A stretch of 64,000 bases of DNA, from positions 1-64,000 of the forward strand of contig NZ_JABTYE010000013.1 of the NCBI RefSeq assembly GCF_013314895.1. Direction: 5' to 3'. Source of the DNA: Cupriavidus gilardii (GTDB lineage Bacteria; Pseudomonadota; Gammaproteobacteria; Burkholderiales; Burkholderiaceae). This document shows positions 30,747 through 38,647 of this stretch, piece after piece. Both the position numbers and the translations under genes were made by a program. Numbering within the stretch: position 1 is the stretch's first letter; the number at the start of each line of letters is the position of its first letter. The notes beneath the pieces are model-generated. The model saw nothing but the letters and a program-made list of their open reading frames with translations. It was not told where the DNA came from and did not search any database.

Positions 30747-32206
30747 CGCGGCCCCGCTCCGGCGCCGGCCAGCAGACGGGCCGCACGCGCCATCGCATCG
30801 TCGCCGATGCGCGCGCGGATGCCGTCGAACTGCGGGCCGCGCGTCGCATCCAGCCCCATGCGCGAGGTGGTGCCCGCTCCAGACGCGGAAGGATCGAGGG
30901 CGCTGCCCGGCAGGCCGTCGACGACGACCACGTCCAGATGCGGCTGCAGATGCGTGGCGACGGCCCACAGCACCTCCTCGTCGCGCGTGATATCGACATC
31001 CTCGTCGACGGCGATCACCGTCTTCAGGTACGGATCCCAGCCGAGCAACCCCAGCATGACCTGGCGCGCCTCCCCCGCGCGCATCGGCTTGAGCGCGACA
31101 TAGGCGTGAAAATGCGTGCCCGAGCTCGGGTAGTGCACCGCGGTGACGCTGGGAAAACGCTCCTTCAGCTTCTCGACCATCTCGGACTCGCGCGGAATCC
31201 GCCCGAGATTCAGATGCTCGGCCGAATTGCCGCCGACCACGTCGATCAGCATCGCGTCGCGCCGGCGCAGGATCGTCTCGACGCGCAGCAGGTTGTTGGT
31301 AGAACGATCCGACGAATAGCCGGTGAATTCGCCGAACGGCCCCTCGTCGACGCGCGCCTCGGGATCGATCACGCCTTCCAGCACGATCTCGGCGCTGGCG
31401 GGCACCGCGATGCCATGGCGCGGCGTGCGCACGACCTCCAGCGGCGCGCCGAACAGGCCGCCCGCGACGTGGCGCTCATCGACGCCGTACGGCAGGCGCG
31501 CCGCACCGGCCAGCATGAACAGCGGATGCGCGCCGATCACCATCGCCACCGGCAACGGCTTGCCGCTGGCGGCGGCCTGCTGCTGCATGCGCCAAAGGTG
31601 CCCGCGCGAATGCAGGCTGGTGGCGATGCCGTTCGGCGAATGCACCATCGAGCGGTGATAGCTGGCGTTGCCGATGCCGGTCTCGGGGTCCTGCGCGATC
31701 AGGATCGCGTTGGTGATATAGGGTCCGCGGTCGGTGGCGAAATGCCGGATGGCCGGGATCGTGCGCAGGTCGATGCCGTCGGTCTGCACAACGTCCAGCA
31801 CCGGCCCGCTGTCCACCTCGCGCGGCGGCACGAGACGCCGGCTGCGCGCCTGGTATTCGGCATGGATGCCGTCGGCGCCGACACCGAGCAGCCGGCCGAC
31901 GCGCTCGCGCGAAGCGAACACATTGGTCACCAGCGGCGCCTCCAGTCCCTGCACGCGCTCGAACACCAGCATCGGATGGCGTCCCTGAGCGGCCAGCTGC
32001 CAGACCACGGCGGTCGCATCCTGATCCGCGCCGATCTCGTCGCGGACCACCAGCACATCGTCGGGATGCGCGTCGCGATAGGCCGCGAGAAAGTCGCGAA
32101 AGTCCTGCGAGGACGAATAGCGCCCCGAATAGCGCCCCGAATAGCGCCCCGAATTGGGCCCCGAATTGGGCCCGGAATCGATTCCCGGATTGAGCCGCGA
32201 TGTCAT
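30743..32206 (-). CDS. UbiD-family prenyl-FMN decarboxylase
   Basis: 487 residues, normal for UbiD. Motifs: [14 protein letters not shown], the prFMN/metal region [11 protein letters not shown], and [19 protein letters not shown] with the conserved Glu/Arg; FHAYVALK and DEDVDI follow. Family members reversibly (de)carboxylate aromatic, heteroaromatic or unsaturated acids. Since the operon also has amidohydrolase-2 genes and a dedicated UbiX, a catabolic aromatic-acid role is more likely than ubiquinone synthesis. The N-terminal 35 residues hold an SGPN/SGRY tandem repeat not found in the family. ATG 32206 may be used, or translation may start after the repeat, but no other good start is visible. 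Confidence 0.9.
   Translation of the reverse strand: MTSRLNPGIDSGPNSGPNSGRYSGRYSGRYSSSQDFRDFLAAYRDAHPDDVLVVRDEIGADQDATAVVWQLAAQGRHPMLVFERVQGLEAPLVTNVFASRERVGRLLGVGADGIHAEYQARSRRLVPPREVDSGPVLDVVQTDGIDLRTIPAIRHFATDRGPYITNAILIAQDPETGIGNASYHRSMVHSPNGIATSLHSRGHLWRMQQQAAASGKPLPVAMVIGAHPLFMLAGAARLPYGVDERHVAGGLFGAPLEVVRTPRHGIAVPASAEIVLEGVIDPEARVDEGPFGEFTGYSSDRSTNNLLRVETILRRRDAMLIDVVGGNSAEHLNLGRIPRESEMVEKLKERFPSVTAVHYPSSGTHFHAYVALKPMRAGEARQVMLGLLGWDPYLKTVIAVDEDVDITRDEEVLWAVATHLQPHLDVVVVDGLPGSALDPSASGAGTTSRMGLDATRGPQFDGIRARIGDDAMARAARLLAGAGAGPR
32115..32174 (-). repeat. 12-bp in-frame repeats at the ubiD-family N-terminus
   Basis: Five 12-bp units (three GAATAGCGCCCC, two GAATTGGGCCCS on the plus strand) encode SGRY and SGPN tetrapeptides at about residues 11-30. 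Confidence 0.88.
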
Positions 32207-32279
32207 CGATCTCTCCTTGTCACGCCGGCCGGGCGGCGCACGCAGGCGCTGCCCGGCCCGGCCGCATGGCGCGGCCCGT

Positions 32280-33194
32280 TCAGCGAAGGCCGGCGTAGGT
32301 GTCGGTCAGCCGGGCCTGCGCCTCCTCCATCGTGCGCGGCGGCGGCGTGGTCTCCAGACCGATCAGGCGGGCGATGTTGTTGCCCATGTAGTCCTCCAGC
32401 CCGTCCTCGTCCAGATCCATGCCCTGCGGCGCGGGGCCGCACAGCATCTCCAGTTCGCGCAGCCACATGCCGGGCTCGTTCGGCGGCGTGTCGGTGCCGA
32501 ACACGATCTTGTTGCGCGGCAATTGGCGGGCGAATTCGACGATGCGCGACTGGAAGCACCAGCCCGACTCGCAATAGACGTTCGGCGTGTCCATCGCCAT
32601 CCAGAACGCCTCGAACGAATAATTGCCGCCGGTCTGAATGCCGAAATGGCCGATGATGAAATTGACCATCGGAAATTCGCGGATGATCGGATAGAACATC
32701 GTCGGAATCGTGTACGGCCCGTCGCCGGTATGGATCAGCACCACGACGTTGTACTTGGCACACATCTTCAATGCGGGCCGCAGCCAATCGAGGGCACGGT
32801 CGGGACGATAGCCGTGCATGTTGGCATGCAGCTTCATCATCTTGAAGCCGTACTCCTTGACGTGGTATTCGAGCTCCAGCGCACCCTCTTCCGGGCCCCA
32901 GCGCGGATTGAACGTGAAATTGCCGATAAAGCGATCGGGATATTTCCGGCACAGCTCGGCCACATAGGCCATGTAGTCGCGCACGCCTTCGCGGCCGCGG
33001 CGATTGCCGTCGCGATAGCCCGTATTGCCCGGCGGCGGCTGGATAAAACCCATGTCGATGCGGCGCGGCTTCCCGTTGATGATGTAGGGACCGTCCATCA
33101 TCTTGAGCAGGCGCTCGCCGGTAAACGGTTCGCCGGTATGGCGCCAGGCCTCGTCGACCAGGTTGGTGGGATGCAGATGGGTGTCGATGATCAT
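32280..33194 (-). CDS. amidohydrolase-2 family protein, intact metal site (paralogue A)
   Basis: 304 residues of the TIM-barrel amidohydrolase_2 family, which includes ACMSD and gamma-resorcylate decarboxylase. Metal ligands are complete: His6 and His8 (DTHLH), His155 (LIHTGDG), His183 (IIGHFG) and Asp235 (FGTDTPP). A decarboxylase or hydratase role on an aromatic-derived acid is plausible; substrate unknown. It lies between its paralogue (57-base gap) and the UbiD gene (73-base gap), all minus strand. Close similarity to the neighbour over the whole length shows a tandem duplication. Confidence 0.85.
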   Translation of the reverse strand: MIIDTHLHPTNLVDEAWRHTGEPFTGERLLKMMDGPYIINGKPRRIDMGFIQPPPGNTGYRDGNRRGREGVRDYMAYVAELCRKYPDRFIGNFTFNPRWGPEEGALELEYHVKEYGFKMMKLHANMHGYRPDRALDWLRPALKMCAKYNVVVLIHTGDGPYTIPTMFYPIIREFPMVNFIIGHFGIQTGGNYSFEAFWMAMDTPNVYCESGWCFQSRIVEFARQLPRNKIVFGTDTPPNEPGMWLRELEMLCGPAPQGMDLDEDGLEDYMGNNIARLIGLETTPPPRTMEEAQARLTDTYAGLR

Positions 33195-33251
33195 TGCAAT
33201 GGCTCCGTGCGGGGCTGCGTTATCTGGGAACGAAAACGATCGGGGCGGACA

Positions 33252-34154
33252 TCAGGCGGCGAGCCTGGCGCGGGCCTCTTCGATCGTGCGCGGCACCGGC
33301 GTCGGTTCGAGCCCGATCATCCGCGCGACGTTGTTGCCGAGGTAGTCCTCGAGCGTGTCTTCGTCCAGATTGAGCCCCTGCGGCGGCTCGAAACACAGCA
33401 CCTCGAGCAAACGCAGCCACATGCCCGGCTCGTTCGGCGGCGTATCGGAGCCGAACAGGATCTTGTGTTTGGGCAGCACCTTGGCGAATTCGACGATGCG
33501 CGATTGCAGGCACCAGCCCGATTCGCAATAGACGTTCGGCATGTCCATCGCCATCTGGAACGGCTCGAAGCAATAGACGCCGCCGGTCTGCACGCCGAAG
33601 TGGGCCATGATGAAATTGACCGTCGGAAATTCCTTGATCATCGGCACCCATTCGGTCGGAATGCTGTAGGGGCCGTCACCGGTATGCAGCTTGACCAGCA
33701 CGCCGAGTTCGGCGCATTTCTGCAGCGCCGGACGCAGCCAGTCCAGCGCGCGGTCGGGCCGATAGGCGTGCATGTTGGCCTGGAACTGGACCATCTTGAA
33801 GCCCAGCTTGCGCACGTAGTGATCGATGGCATTGACACCGTTCTCGACGCCGCAGCGCGGGTTGTAGACGAAGCAGCCGATGAAGCGGTCGGGATATTTG
33901 CGCACCATCTCGACCGTGTAGGCCATATAGGCGTCGATCGATTCGCTGCCCGACTTGCTGCCGTCGGTCCAGGTGTAGATGGTGTTGCCTTGCGGCGGCT
34001 GGATAAAGGCGCGATCGATGCGGCGCGGCTTGCCATTGATCAGGAATGGGCCATCCATCATCTGGATCAGGCGCTCGCCGGTGAAGGGCTCGCCATCGTG
34101 CCGCCATGCCAGATCGACCAGGTTGGTCGGATAGCAACTGGTGTCGATGATCAT
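33252..34154 (-). CDS. amidohydrolase-2 family protein lacking HxH (paralogue B)
   Basis: 300 residues, homologous end to end with paralogue A (shared NLVDxAWRH, EPFTGERL, GKPRRID, MHxYRPDRALDWLRPAL, NVYCESGWC, SDTPPNEPGMWLR). At the first metal motif it reads DTSCY, not DTHLH: both histidines (positions 6 and 8) are replaced by Ser and Tyr, while His157, His185 and Asp237 remain. Either the metal site is altered (Cys7 is near) or it is a non-catalytic partner of A. Start ATG 34154 follows GAGGAG. First gene of the operon, behind a near-consensus promoter. Confidence 0.85.
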   Translation of the reverse strand: MIIDTSCYPTNLVDLAWRHDGEPFTGERLIQMMDGPFLINGKPRRIDRAFIQPPQGNTIYTWTDGSKSGSESIDAYMAYTVEMVRKYPDRFIGCFVYNPRCGVENGVNAIDHYVRKLGFKMVQFQANMHAYRPDRALDWLRPALQKCAELGVLVKLHTGDGPYSIPTEWVPMIKEFPTVNFIMAHFGVQTGGVYCFEPFQMAMDMPNVYCESGWCLQSRIVEFAKVLPKHKILFGSDTPPNEPGMWLRLLEVLCFEPPQGLNLDEDTLEDYLGNNVARMIGLEPTPVPRTIEEARARLAA

Positions 34155-34311
34155 GCGGGTGTCTCCTCGCAATGCTGCAGGTTGAAGGCATGCGGGACCG
34201 GGCCTGTCGTTGCGGGACTGGCCGGGCGCGCGTTGCGTTCGGGAGCACTGTCGAGGGGAGCGTTGGAAGAATGCGCCACCGACGGTACTCCGTCAGTGAG
34301 CAATCTCCAGT

Positions 34312-34346
34312 TGAACGATCGCGGCATTGCGCCGCTGCTTGTTCAA
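34312..34346. promoter_or_regulatory. imperfect dyad just downstream of the operon start site
   Basis: TTGAAC (34312) and GTTCAA (34341) flank GCGGC-N5-GCCGC (34321-34335); the two symmetry centres differ by one base. It lies about 20-50 bases into the predicted transcript and could be an operator or leader hairpin. Confidence 0.45.
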
Positions 34347-34370
34347 TCGACCGCTTCTACCCACGGCGCC

Positions 34371-34400
34371 TTTATACCGCCGTGGAAATTCGGATGTCAA
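34371..34400 (-). promoter_or_regulatory. near-consensus sigma-70 promoter of the amidohydrolase/UbiD operon
   Basis: On the minus strand: TTGACA (34400-34395), 18-bp spacer, TATAAA (34376-34371). Five to six of six bases match at both hexamers, the best vegetative promoter in the window. Start near 34364, leaving about 210 bases before the first ATG (34154). Confidence 0.8.
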
Positions 34401-34460
34401 GCGGGAAGCGTGGACGCGGATGTTGCCGTGCCCACCTTCCCGGGCTCGATCGCCCGACTG

Positions 34461-34500
34461 TTCGGGCGTTCGGGCGTTCGAGCGATCCAGCGATCCAGCG
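34461..34500. repeat. 8-bp tandem repeats after the SDR gene
   Basis: Five 8-bp units, TTCGGGCG twice, TTCGAGCG, then ATCCAGCG twice, just downstream of the minus-strand SDR stop. Confidence 0.75.
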
Positions 34501-34513
34501 TTTAACCGATCGA

Positions 34514-35257
34514 TCAGGCGTTGGTACCGTTATCGATGGTCCATGCGGCGCCGGTTACCGCCTGCGCCTCAGGCGAAGCCAGCAAGGCGACCACGGCCGC
34601 GACATCGTCCGGCGAAGCAAAACGCTGCGGCCCGGCCATCAGCGAGCGCTGCCATTCGGCGTGCGGGCCGTCCGGCGGATTCATGTCGGTGGCGGTCGAA
34701 CCGGGATGCACGACATTGACCGTGATGCCGCGCGGACCGAAGTCGCGCGCCAGGCCCTGCGTCATGCCGACCAGCGCCGCCTTGCTGGCGCTGTACAGCG
34801 ACATGCCCTGCCCCGGCACGCGTACCGCCAGATTGCTGCCGATCGAGATGATGCGGCCGCCATCGGGCATCACCGACGCCACCGCCTTGGCCGCGACAAA
34901 GGCCGCGCGCACATTGACGGCCATCGTGATGTCGAAATCGTCGACGGTCAGTTCGGTCGGGTGGCCGACGCGGAAGATGCCGGCGTTGTTCACCAGGATA
35001 TCGATCTTGCCGAATTGCTCCGCCGCGCGCGCCACCGCGTCGGCCACGGCCTTGGGATCGGCGTTGTCGGCGCGAATCGCCAGCGCCTGGCGTCCATGCG
35101 CCCGCACTTGCGCTGCCACTTCCTCGGCTTGTTGTTCGGCGCTGGCGTAGGTCAGCGCGACGTCCGCCCCTTCCTTCGCCAGCCGGCGCGCGATCGCCGC
35201 GCCGATGCCCCGGCTGCCGCCCGTGATCAGGGCCGATTTTCCTTGCAGTGATGCCAT
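34514..35257 (-). CDS. short-chain dehydrogenase/reductase, FabG-like
   Basis: 247-residue classical SDR. NAD(P)-binding TGGSRGIG near residue 12, NNAG, catalytic Ser and YSASK, and the typical C-terminal TGAAWTIDNGTNA. Start ATG 35257 is preceded by AAGGAG; 39 upstream residues of open frame are unlike the family. Divergent from a TetR gene with a perfect operator between, so it is the likely TetR target. An oxidoreductase for a small carbonyl or alcohol; substrate unknown. Confidence 0.9.
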   Translation of the reverse strand: MASLQGKSALITGGSRGIGAAIARRLAKEGADVALTYASAEQQAEEVAAQVRAHGRQALAIRADNADPKAVADAVARAAEQFGKIDILVNNAGIFRVGHPTELTVDDFDITMAVNVRAAFVAAKAVASVMPDGGRIISIGSNLAVRVPGQGMSLYSASKAALVGMTQGLARDFGPRGITVNVVHPGSTATDMNPPDGPHAEWQRSLMAGPQRFASPDDVAAVVALLASPEAQAVTGAAWTIDNGTNA

Positions 35258-35353
35258 GTCATGCTCCTTCAACGTGTGGTTCAACGGTGTATCCGGGTCC
35301 GCCGCTTCGGCCGTCCCTGGGGCGGCCGAAGCGGCATCGCGTGTTTCATCTAC

Positions 35354-35377
35354 AATTTGTACTCGTCGGTACAAATT
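35354..35377. promoter_or_regulatory. TetR operator (AATTTGTAC-N6-GTACAAATT)
   Basis: Perfect 9-bp arms with 6-bp spacer in the gap between the divergent SDR and TetR genes, an AT-rich island overlapping where both promoters should be. A partial half-site CAGTAC lies further toward tetR. Confidence 0.8.
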
Positions 35378-35456
35378 TAAAGCGAATTATTGGCACGTTG
35401 TCGTCGACGGTCAAGGGATTTACTATCTGGCCAGTACAGAATTCACCGTTCCATCC

Positions 35457-36131
35457 ATGAGCCAACGAGGAAGACCCCGCGCTTTCGACCGCGACACCGC
35501 CCTGCAGGCGGCGATGCGCGTGTTCTGGGAGCGCGGCTACGAACAGGCGTCGCTGAGCGAGCTGACCGCCGCCATGGGCATCAACCGCCCCAGCCTCTAT
35601 GCCGCCTTCGGCGACAAGGCCCAGCTGTTCCGCGAGGCCACGGCGCTGTACCAGCGCACCATGAACTTCACCACGCCCGCGCTGGCCCGCCCCACCGCGC
35701 GCGCCGCGGTCGAGGCGATGCTGCGCGACAACGTTGACGCCTACTGCGACCCGACGACGCCGCGCGGCTGCCTGGTGGTATCGGTGGCCGCCTCCTGCCC
35801 GGACGAGGACAGCGAGATGAAGACCATGCTGTCGAGCAAGCTGCGCACGGTGGGAGAGTCGGTGCGCCAGCGCCTGAAACAGGGCGTCGAGGCCGGCGAA
35901 CTACCAGCCGACACGGACGTCGGCGCCCTTGCCGCGTATTTCGAAACGGTGCTGCAGGGCCTGTCGATCCAGGCCCGCACCGGGGCTTCGCGCCAACGGC
36001 TGCACCGGGTAGTGGACTGCGCGATGCGGGTCTGGGACAGCCTGCAGGCGTTGGACGAACGCGTCACTGCACCGTCGCCGGCCCGCGCACCGGCGACGGC
36101 GCGACGGCGCGGAAAATCTGCCGCGCCATAA
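35457..36131 (+). CDS. TetR-family repressor
   Basis: 224 residues. N-terminal HTH: GRPRAFDRDTALQAAMRVFWERGYEQASLSELTAAMGINRPSLYAAFGDKAQLF; C-terminal ligand domain of the TetR_C AcrR/YxaF-like kind (PTTPRGCLVV). Start at ATG 35457; the frame is open upstream across the operator but that part is leader. Predicted to repress the divergent SDR gene and itself through the 24-bp palindrome. Basic, Ala/Arg-rich C-terminal tail. Confidence 0.92.
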   Translation: MSQRGRPRAFDRDTALQAAMRVFWERGYEQASLSELTAAMGINRPSLYAAFGDKAQLFREATALYQRTMNFTTPALARPTARAAVEAMLRDNVDAYCDPTTPRGCLVVSVAASCPDEDSEMKTMLSSKLRTVGESVRQRLKQGVEAGELPADTDVGALAAYFETVLQGLSIQARTGASRQRLHRVVDCAMRVWDSLQALDERVTAPSPARAPATARRRGKSAAP

Positions 36132-36178
36132 CGCTGTGCGGGTAGCAGTGCGCAAACGCCCCGAGACGCCCACGACGA

Positions 36179-37492
36179 TCAGGGCGAAGAATCGCGCGAA
36201 AACCGCATGCCCCGCGCCAGCAGCATCGCGCCCAACGCCGACAGCGCCACGATGGCTGCAGCGGCGGGCCAGCCATAAGCCTCGATGGCGGCGCCCACGG
36301 TGATCGGGCCGACCACCTGTCCGAGGTTGCTGCCCTGCATCAGCAAACCGATCACGACGGGCACCAGTGCGGAGGTCGGCGCCACGATCGGACCGCTCGC
36401 CAGCAAGGCGGCCGGGATCAGTCCTCCCACCGCGGAGAACACCAGGCACAGCAGGAAGGTCGGCACATCGCCGAACAGCGACAGGAAGATGCCAAGCGCA
36501 GCAAGCCCCATCGTCAGACCGGTGCTCGCGACCAGCACGGGCCGCGACACGCCGCGCGCCAGCAGATAGCCGGCGGCCAGATTGCCGATCATGTTGGCGC
36601 CGATCGCCAGCGCGGTCAGCAGCCCTGCCATGCGATGCGAGGCGCCGATCCGTTCGATCAGCAGCACCGGCAGGAAGCTGAACAACGCAAAGAACATCAG
36701 GCTGTAGAGCGCGAAGCAGGCGGCAAGGCGCAGCGGCTGGCGCTCGCGGAGCACCGCCGCTATATCGGCGCGCATCCCCGCGGCGATGGCGACAGCACCA
36801 TGAGATAGCGATGGCGATGGCGATGGCGACTTCAGGGACGGCTCAGACGATGCCTGTCGTTGCGCCTCGGCCGGAATCGCGAGCCGCGCCGCCGCCATCG
36901 CGACGACCGCAATCGCTGCGCTGCCCCACCACAGTCCCCGCCATTCATCGAACAACGGACCGACAATCATCGCCAGCGCCATGCCGGCGGGCATGAAGCA
37001 GCTCCACAGTGAAAACGCGATATCGCGCTGGCGCAGCGGCACCACGCGCTGCAGCACTGCGGGGCCGGCCACCGCGATCAGCAGGAAGCCCAGCCCTTCG
37101 ACGAAACGCGACGCCATCAGGGCAGTCAGCGTCTGGGCCAGCGCACCAGCGCAGGCGCCGGCGACCACCGTCAGCAAGCCCCCCAGCAACACGCGCCTGT
37201 CGCCGAAGGCCGGCACCAGGGCACCGGCCGGAATCCCGCCGAGCGAGCCGAGCACCGCCACGATCGCCATCAGCCAGCCTGCCTGTGCCAGGCTCGCGCC
37301 GAGGTCCGCCTGCAGCATTGGCGTCGCGATGGCGGCCTTGCCGATCTGCAGCGCCGCGACGACACCGGCGCCGACCACGACCGCCACCGTCAGCCACATC
37401 GCCGCCTTGCCCGCCGGCGCGGGCACCGACGCGGCCTCGCCCTGTCCTTTGCCGGCGGACCATGCCGGCCGGCCGTTCACGCATTCGCTCAT
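36179..37492 (-). CDS. MFS transporter
   Basis: 437 residues, about 12 TM helices, with a central cytoplasmic loop containing SPSPSPSLS encoded by GCGATG repeats (about 36804-36826). ATG 37492 follows AGGAG with six-base spacing; an in-frame GTG at 37507 is less likely. Divergent from a LysR gene with an inverted repeat between. Substrate unknown; resembles sugar/drug-type exporters of the MFS-1 group. Confidence 0.85.
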   Translation of the reverse strand: MSECVNGRPAWSAGKGQGEAASVPAPAGKAAMWLTVAVVVGAGVVAALQIGKAAIATPMLQADLGASLAQAGWLMAIVAVLGSLGGIPAGALVPAFGDRRVLLGGLLTVVAGACAGALAQTLTALMASRFVEGLGFLLIAVAGPAVLQRVVPLRQRDIAFSLWSCFMPAGMALAMIVGPLFDEWRGLWWGSAAIAVVAMAAARLAIPAEAQRQASSEPSLKSPSPSPSLSHGAVAIAAGMRADIAAVLRERQPLRLAACFALYSLMFFALFSFLPVLLIERIGASHRMAGLLTALAIGANMIGNLAAGYLLARGVSRPVLVASTGLTMGLAALGIFLSLFGDVPTFLLCLVFSAVGGLIPAALLASGPIVAPTSALVPVVIGLLMQGSNLGQVVGPITVGAAIEAYGWPAAAAIVALSALGAMLLARGMRFSRDSSP

Positions 37493-37571
37493 CAGGCTCT
37501 CCTGCACTGAAACACCGCGATGGCGAACAGCATCGCATCGGTCGTCAATCGACGGAAGTGATATAAGTTCG

Positions 37572-37591
37572 ATCCAAACGATCGATTGGAT
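37572..37591. promoter_or_regulatory. LysR-type operator, MFS // LysR
   Basis: ATCCAA-N8-TTGGAT inverted repeat with an inner CGATCG, 22 bases before the LysR ATG and 80 before the MFS start. Assignment to the adjacent LysR is inferred. Confidence 0.5.
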
Positions 37592-37612
37592 AGATCAAAG
37601 AAGGACGACCCC

Positions 37613-38524
37613 ATGCTCGACGCCCTGACCCTCGACCAGTTGCGCACCTTCGTCACCGTCGCCGAAGCCGGCAGCTTTCGGGCGGGGGCCGCCAGGCTGG
37701 CCCGCGTGCAGTCGGCCATCAGCCATGCGATCGCCAATCTGGAGGCGCAGCTCGGCGTGGCGCTGTTCGACCGCAGCCGGCGCCGGCCGGTATTGACGGC
37801 GGAGGGTCAGGATTTACTGGTCAATGCGCGCGACATCCTGCTGCGCGTCGACGCAATGCGGGCGCGCGCGCGTGGGCTCGGCCAGCAGCTGGAGCTCGAA
37901 CTGTCCGTGGTGGTCGATAACCTGTTTCCGCTGGCGCAAATCGGTGCCGCATTGGAGGCGATGCGCGCGCGCTATCCCTCGGTGGCGGTCCGCCTGGCGG
38001 TCGAGCCGCTGGGCGGACCGCTCGCCGCCCTGCTGGAGCAACGTGCCACCCTGGCCGTGATGGTCGGCGAAGGCTTCCGCGATCCGCGCGTCGCGCTGCA
38101 GGCACTGTCCTCGACCGAAGTGGTGGCGGTCGTGTCGGCGCGCCATCCGTTGGCGTCGCGGCGGCGCGGTCCGCCGCTGAGCCTGGCCGATCTGGCCGAT
38201 CACCTGCAGATCGTGCAGTCCGACCCCACGCCACTGTCCGCCGGCCGCGACTTCGGCGTGCTGTCGCCGCAGACGTGTCGCGTCAACACTCAGGACACCA
38301 AATACGCGCTGATCCTGTCCGGCCTCGGATGGGGCCGGCTGCCGCGCTGGCTCGTCGAACGCGACCTGCGCGAAGGCCGGCTCGTGCGCGTGGCCACCAC
38401 TGCGCTGGGCCGCGACGCGCGCGTCCTGTACGAAGCCTATCTGGCGCACCGCGTGGACCAGCCGCTCGGGCCCGCCGCGCAAGCGTTTCGAGAAGCCCTG
38501 GCCCGCATCGCCGCGCAAGGCTGA
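37613..38524 (+). CDS. LysR-family regulator
   Basis: 303 residues from ATG 37613 with AAGGA eight bases upstream (the frame starts nine codons earlier without a site). HTH: LDQLRTFVTVAEAGSFRAGAARLARVQSAISHAIANLEAQLGVALFDRS; effector domain follows. Likely regulates the divergent MFS gene. Confidence 0.9.
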   Translation: MLDALTLDQLRTFVTVAEAGSFRAGAARLARVQSAISHAIANLEAQLGVALFDRSRRRPVLTAEGQDLLVNARDILLRVDAMRARARGLGQQLELELSVVVDNLFPLAQIGAALEAMRARYPSVAVRLAVEPLGGPLAALLEQRATLAVMVGEGFRDPRVALQALSSTEVVAVVSARHPLASRRRGPPLSLADLADHLQIVQSDPTPLSAGRDFGVLSPQTCRVNTQDTKYALILSGLGWGRLPRWLVERDLREGRLVRVATTALGRDARVLYEAYLAHRVDQPLGPAAQAFREALARIAAQG

Positions 38525-38569
38525 CCGACCTGCTTATGTTCCGGGGCGCCGACGGGATGCGGTCTTATG

Positions 38570-38598
38570 TTGCAAACAGGAATGGTTATCAATAAGAT
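38570..38598 (+). promoter_or_regulatory. promoter with overlapping Fur box for the TonB receptor
   Basis: TTGCAA (38570-38575), 17-bp spacer, TAAGAT (38593-38598). AATGGTTATCAAT (38581-38593) matches 11 of 13 bases of the Fur-box core read on the opposite strand (ATTGATAACCATT against AATGATAATCATT). The overlap predicts iron repression of the receptor. Confidence 0.7.
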
Positions 38599-38647
38599 TG
38601 ACGGCTTTTTGTAACCGCAAATTACGAGAGAGCCCGGACCACGCGCC

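Larger units (their letters stand above)
34155..34513. other. 359-bp leader and promoter region of the amidohydrolase/UbiD operon
   Basis: Non-coding. Holds an 8-bp tandem repeat (34461-34500), a strong minus-strand promoter (34371-34400), and two dyads in the roughly 210-base leader (34282-34295 GACGG-N4-CCGTC and 34312-34346). Confidence 0.6.

Noticed and set aside
30123..32206. UbiD/UbiX as ordinary ubiquinone pathway genes
   Set aside because: Possible, but context with amidohydrolases and CobW plus tight coupling argues for a dedicated pathway; kept as an alternative only.
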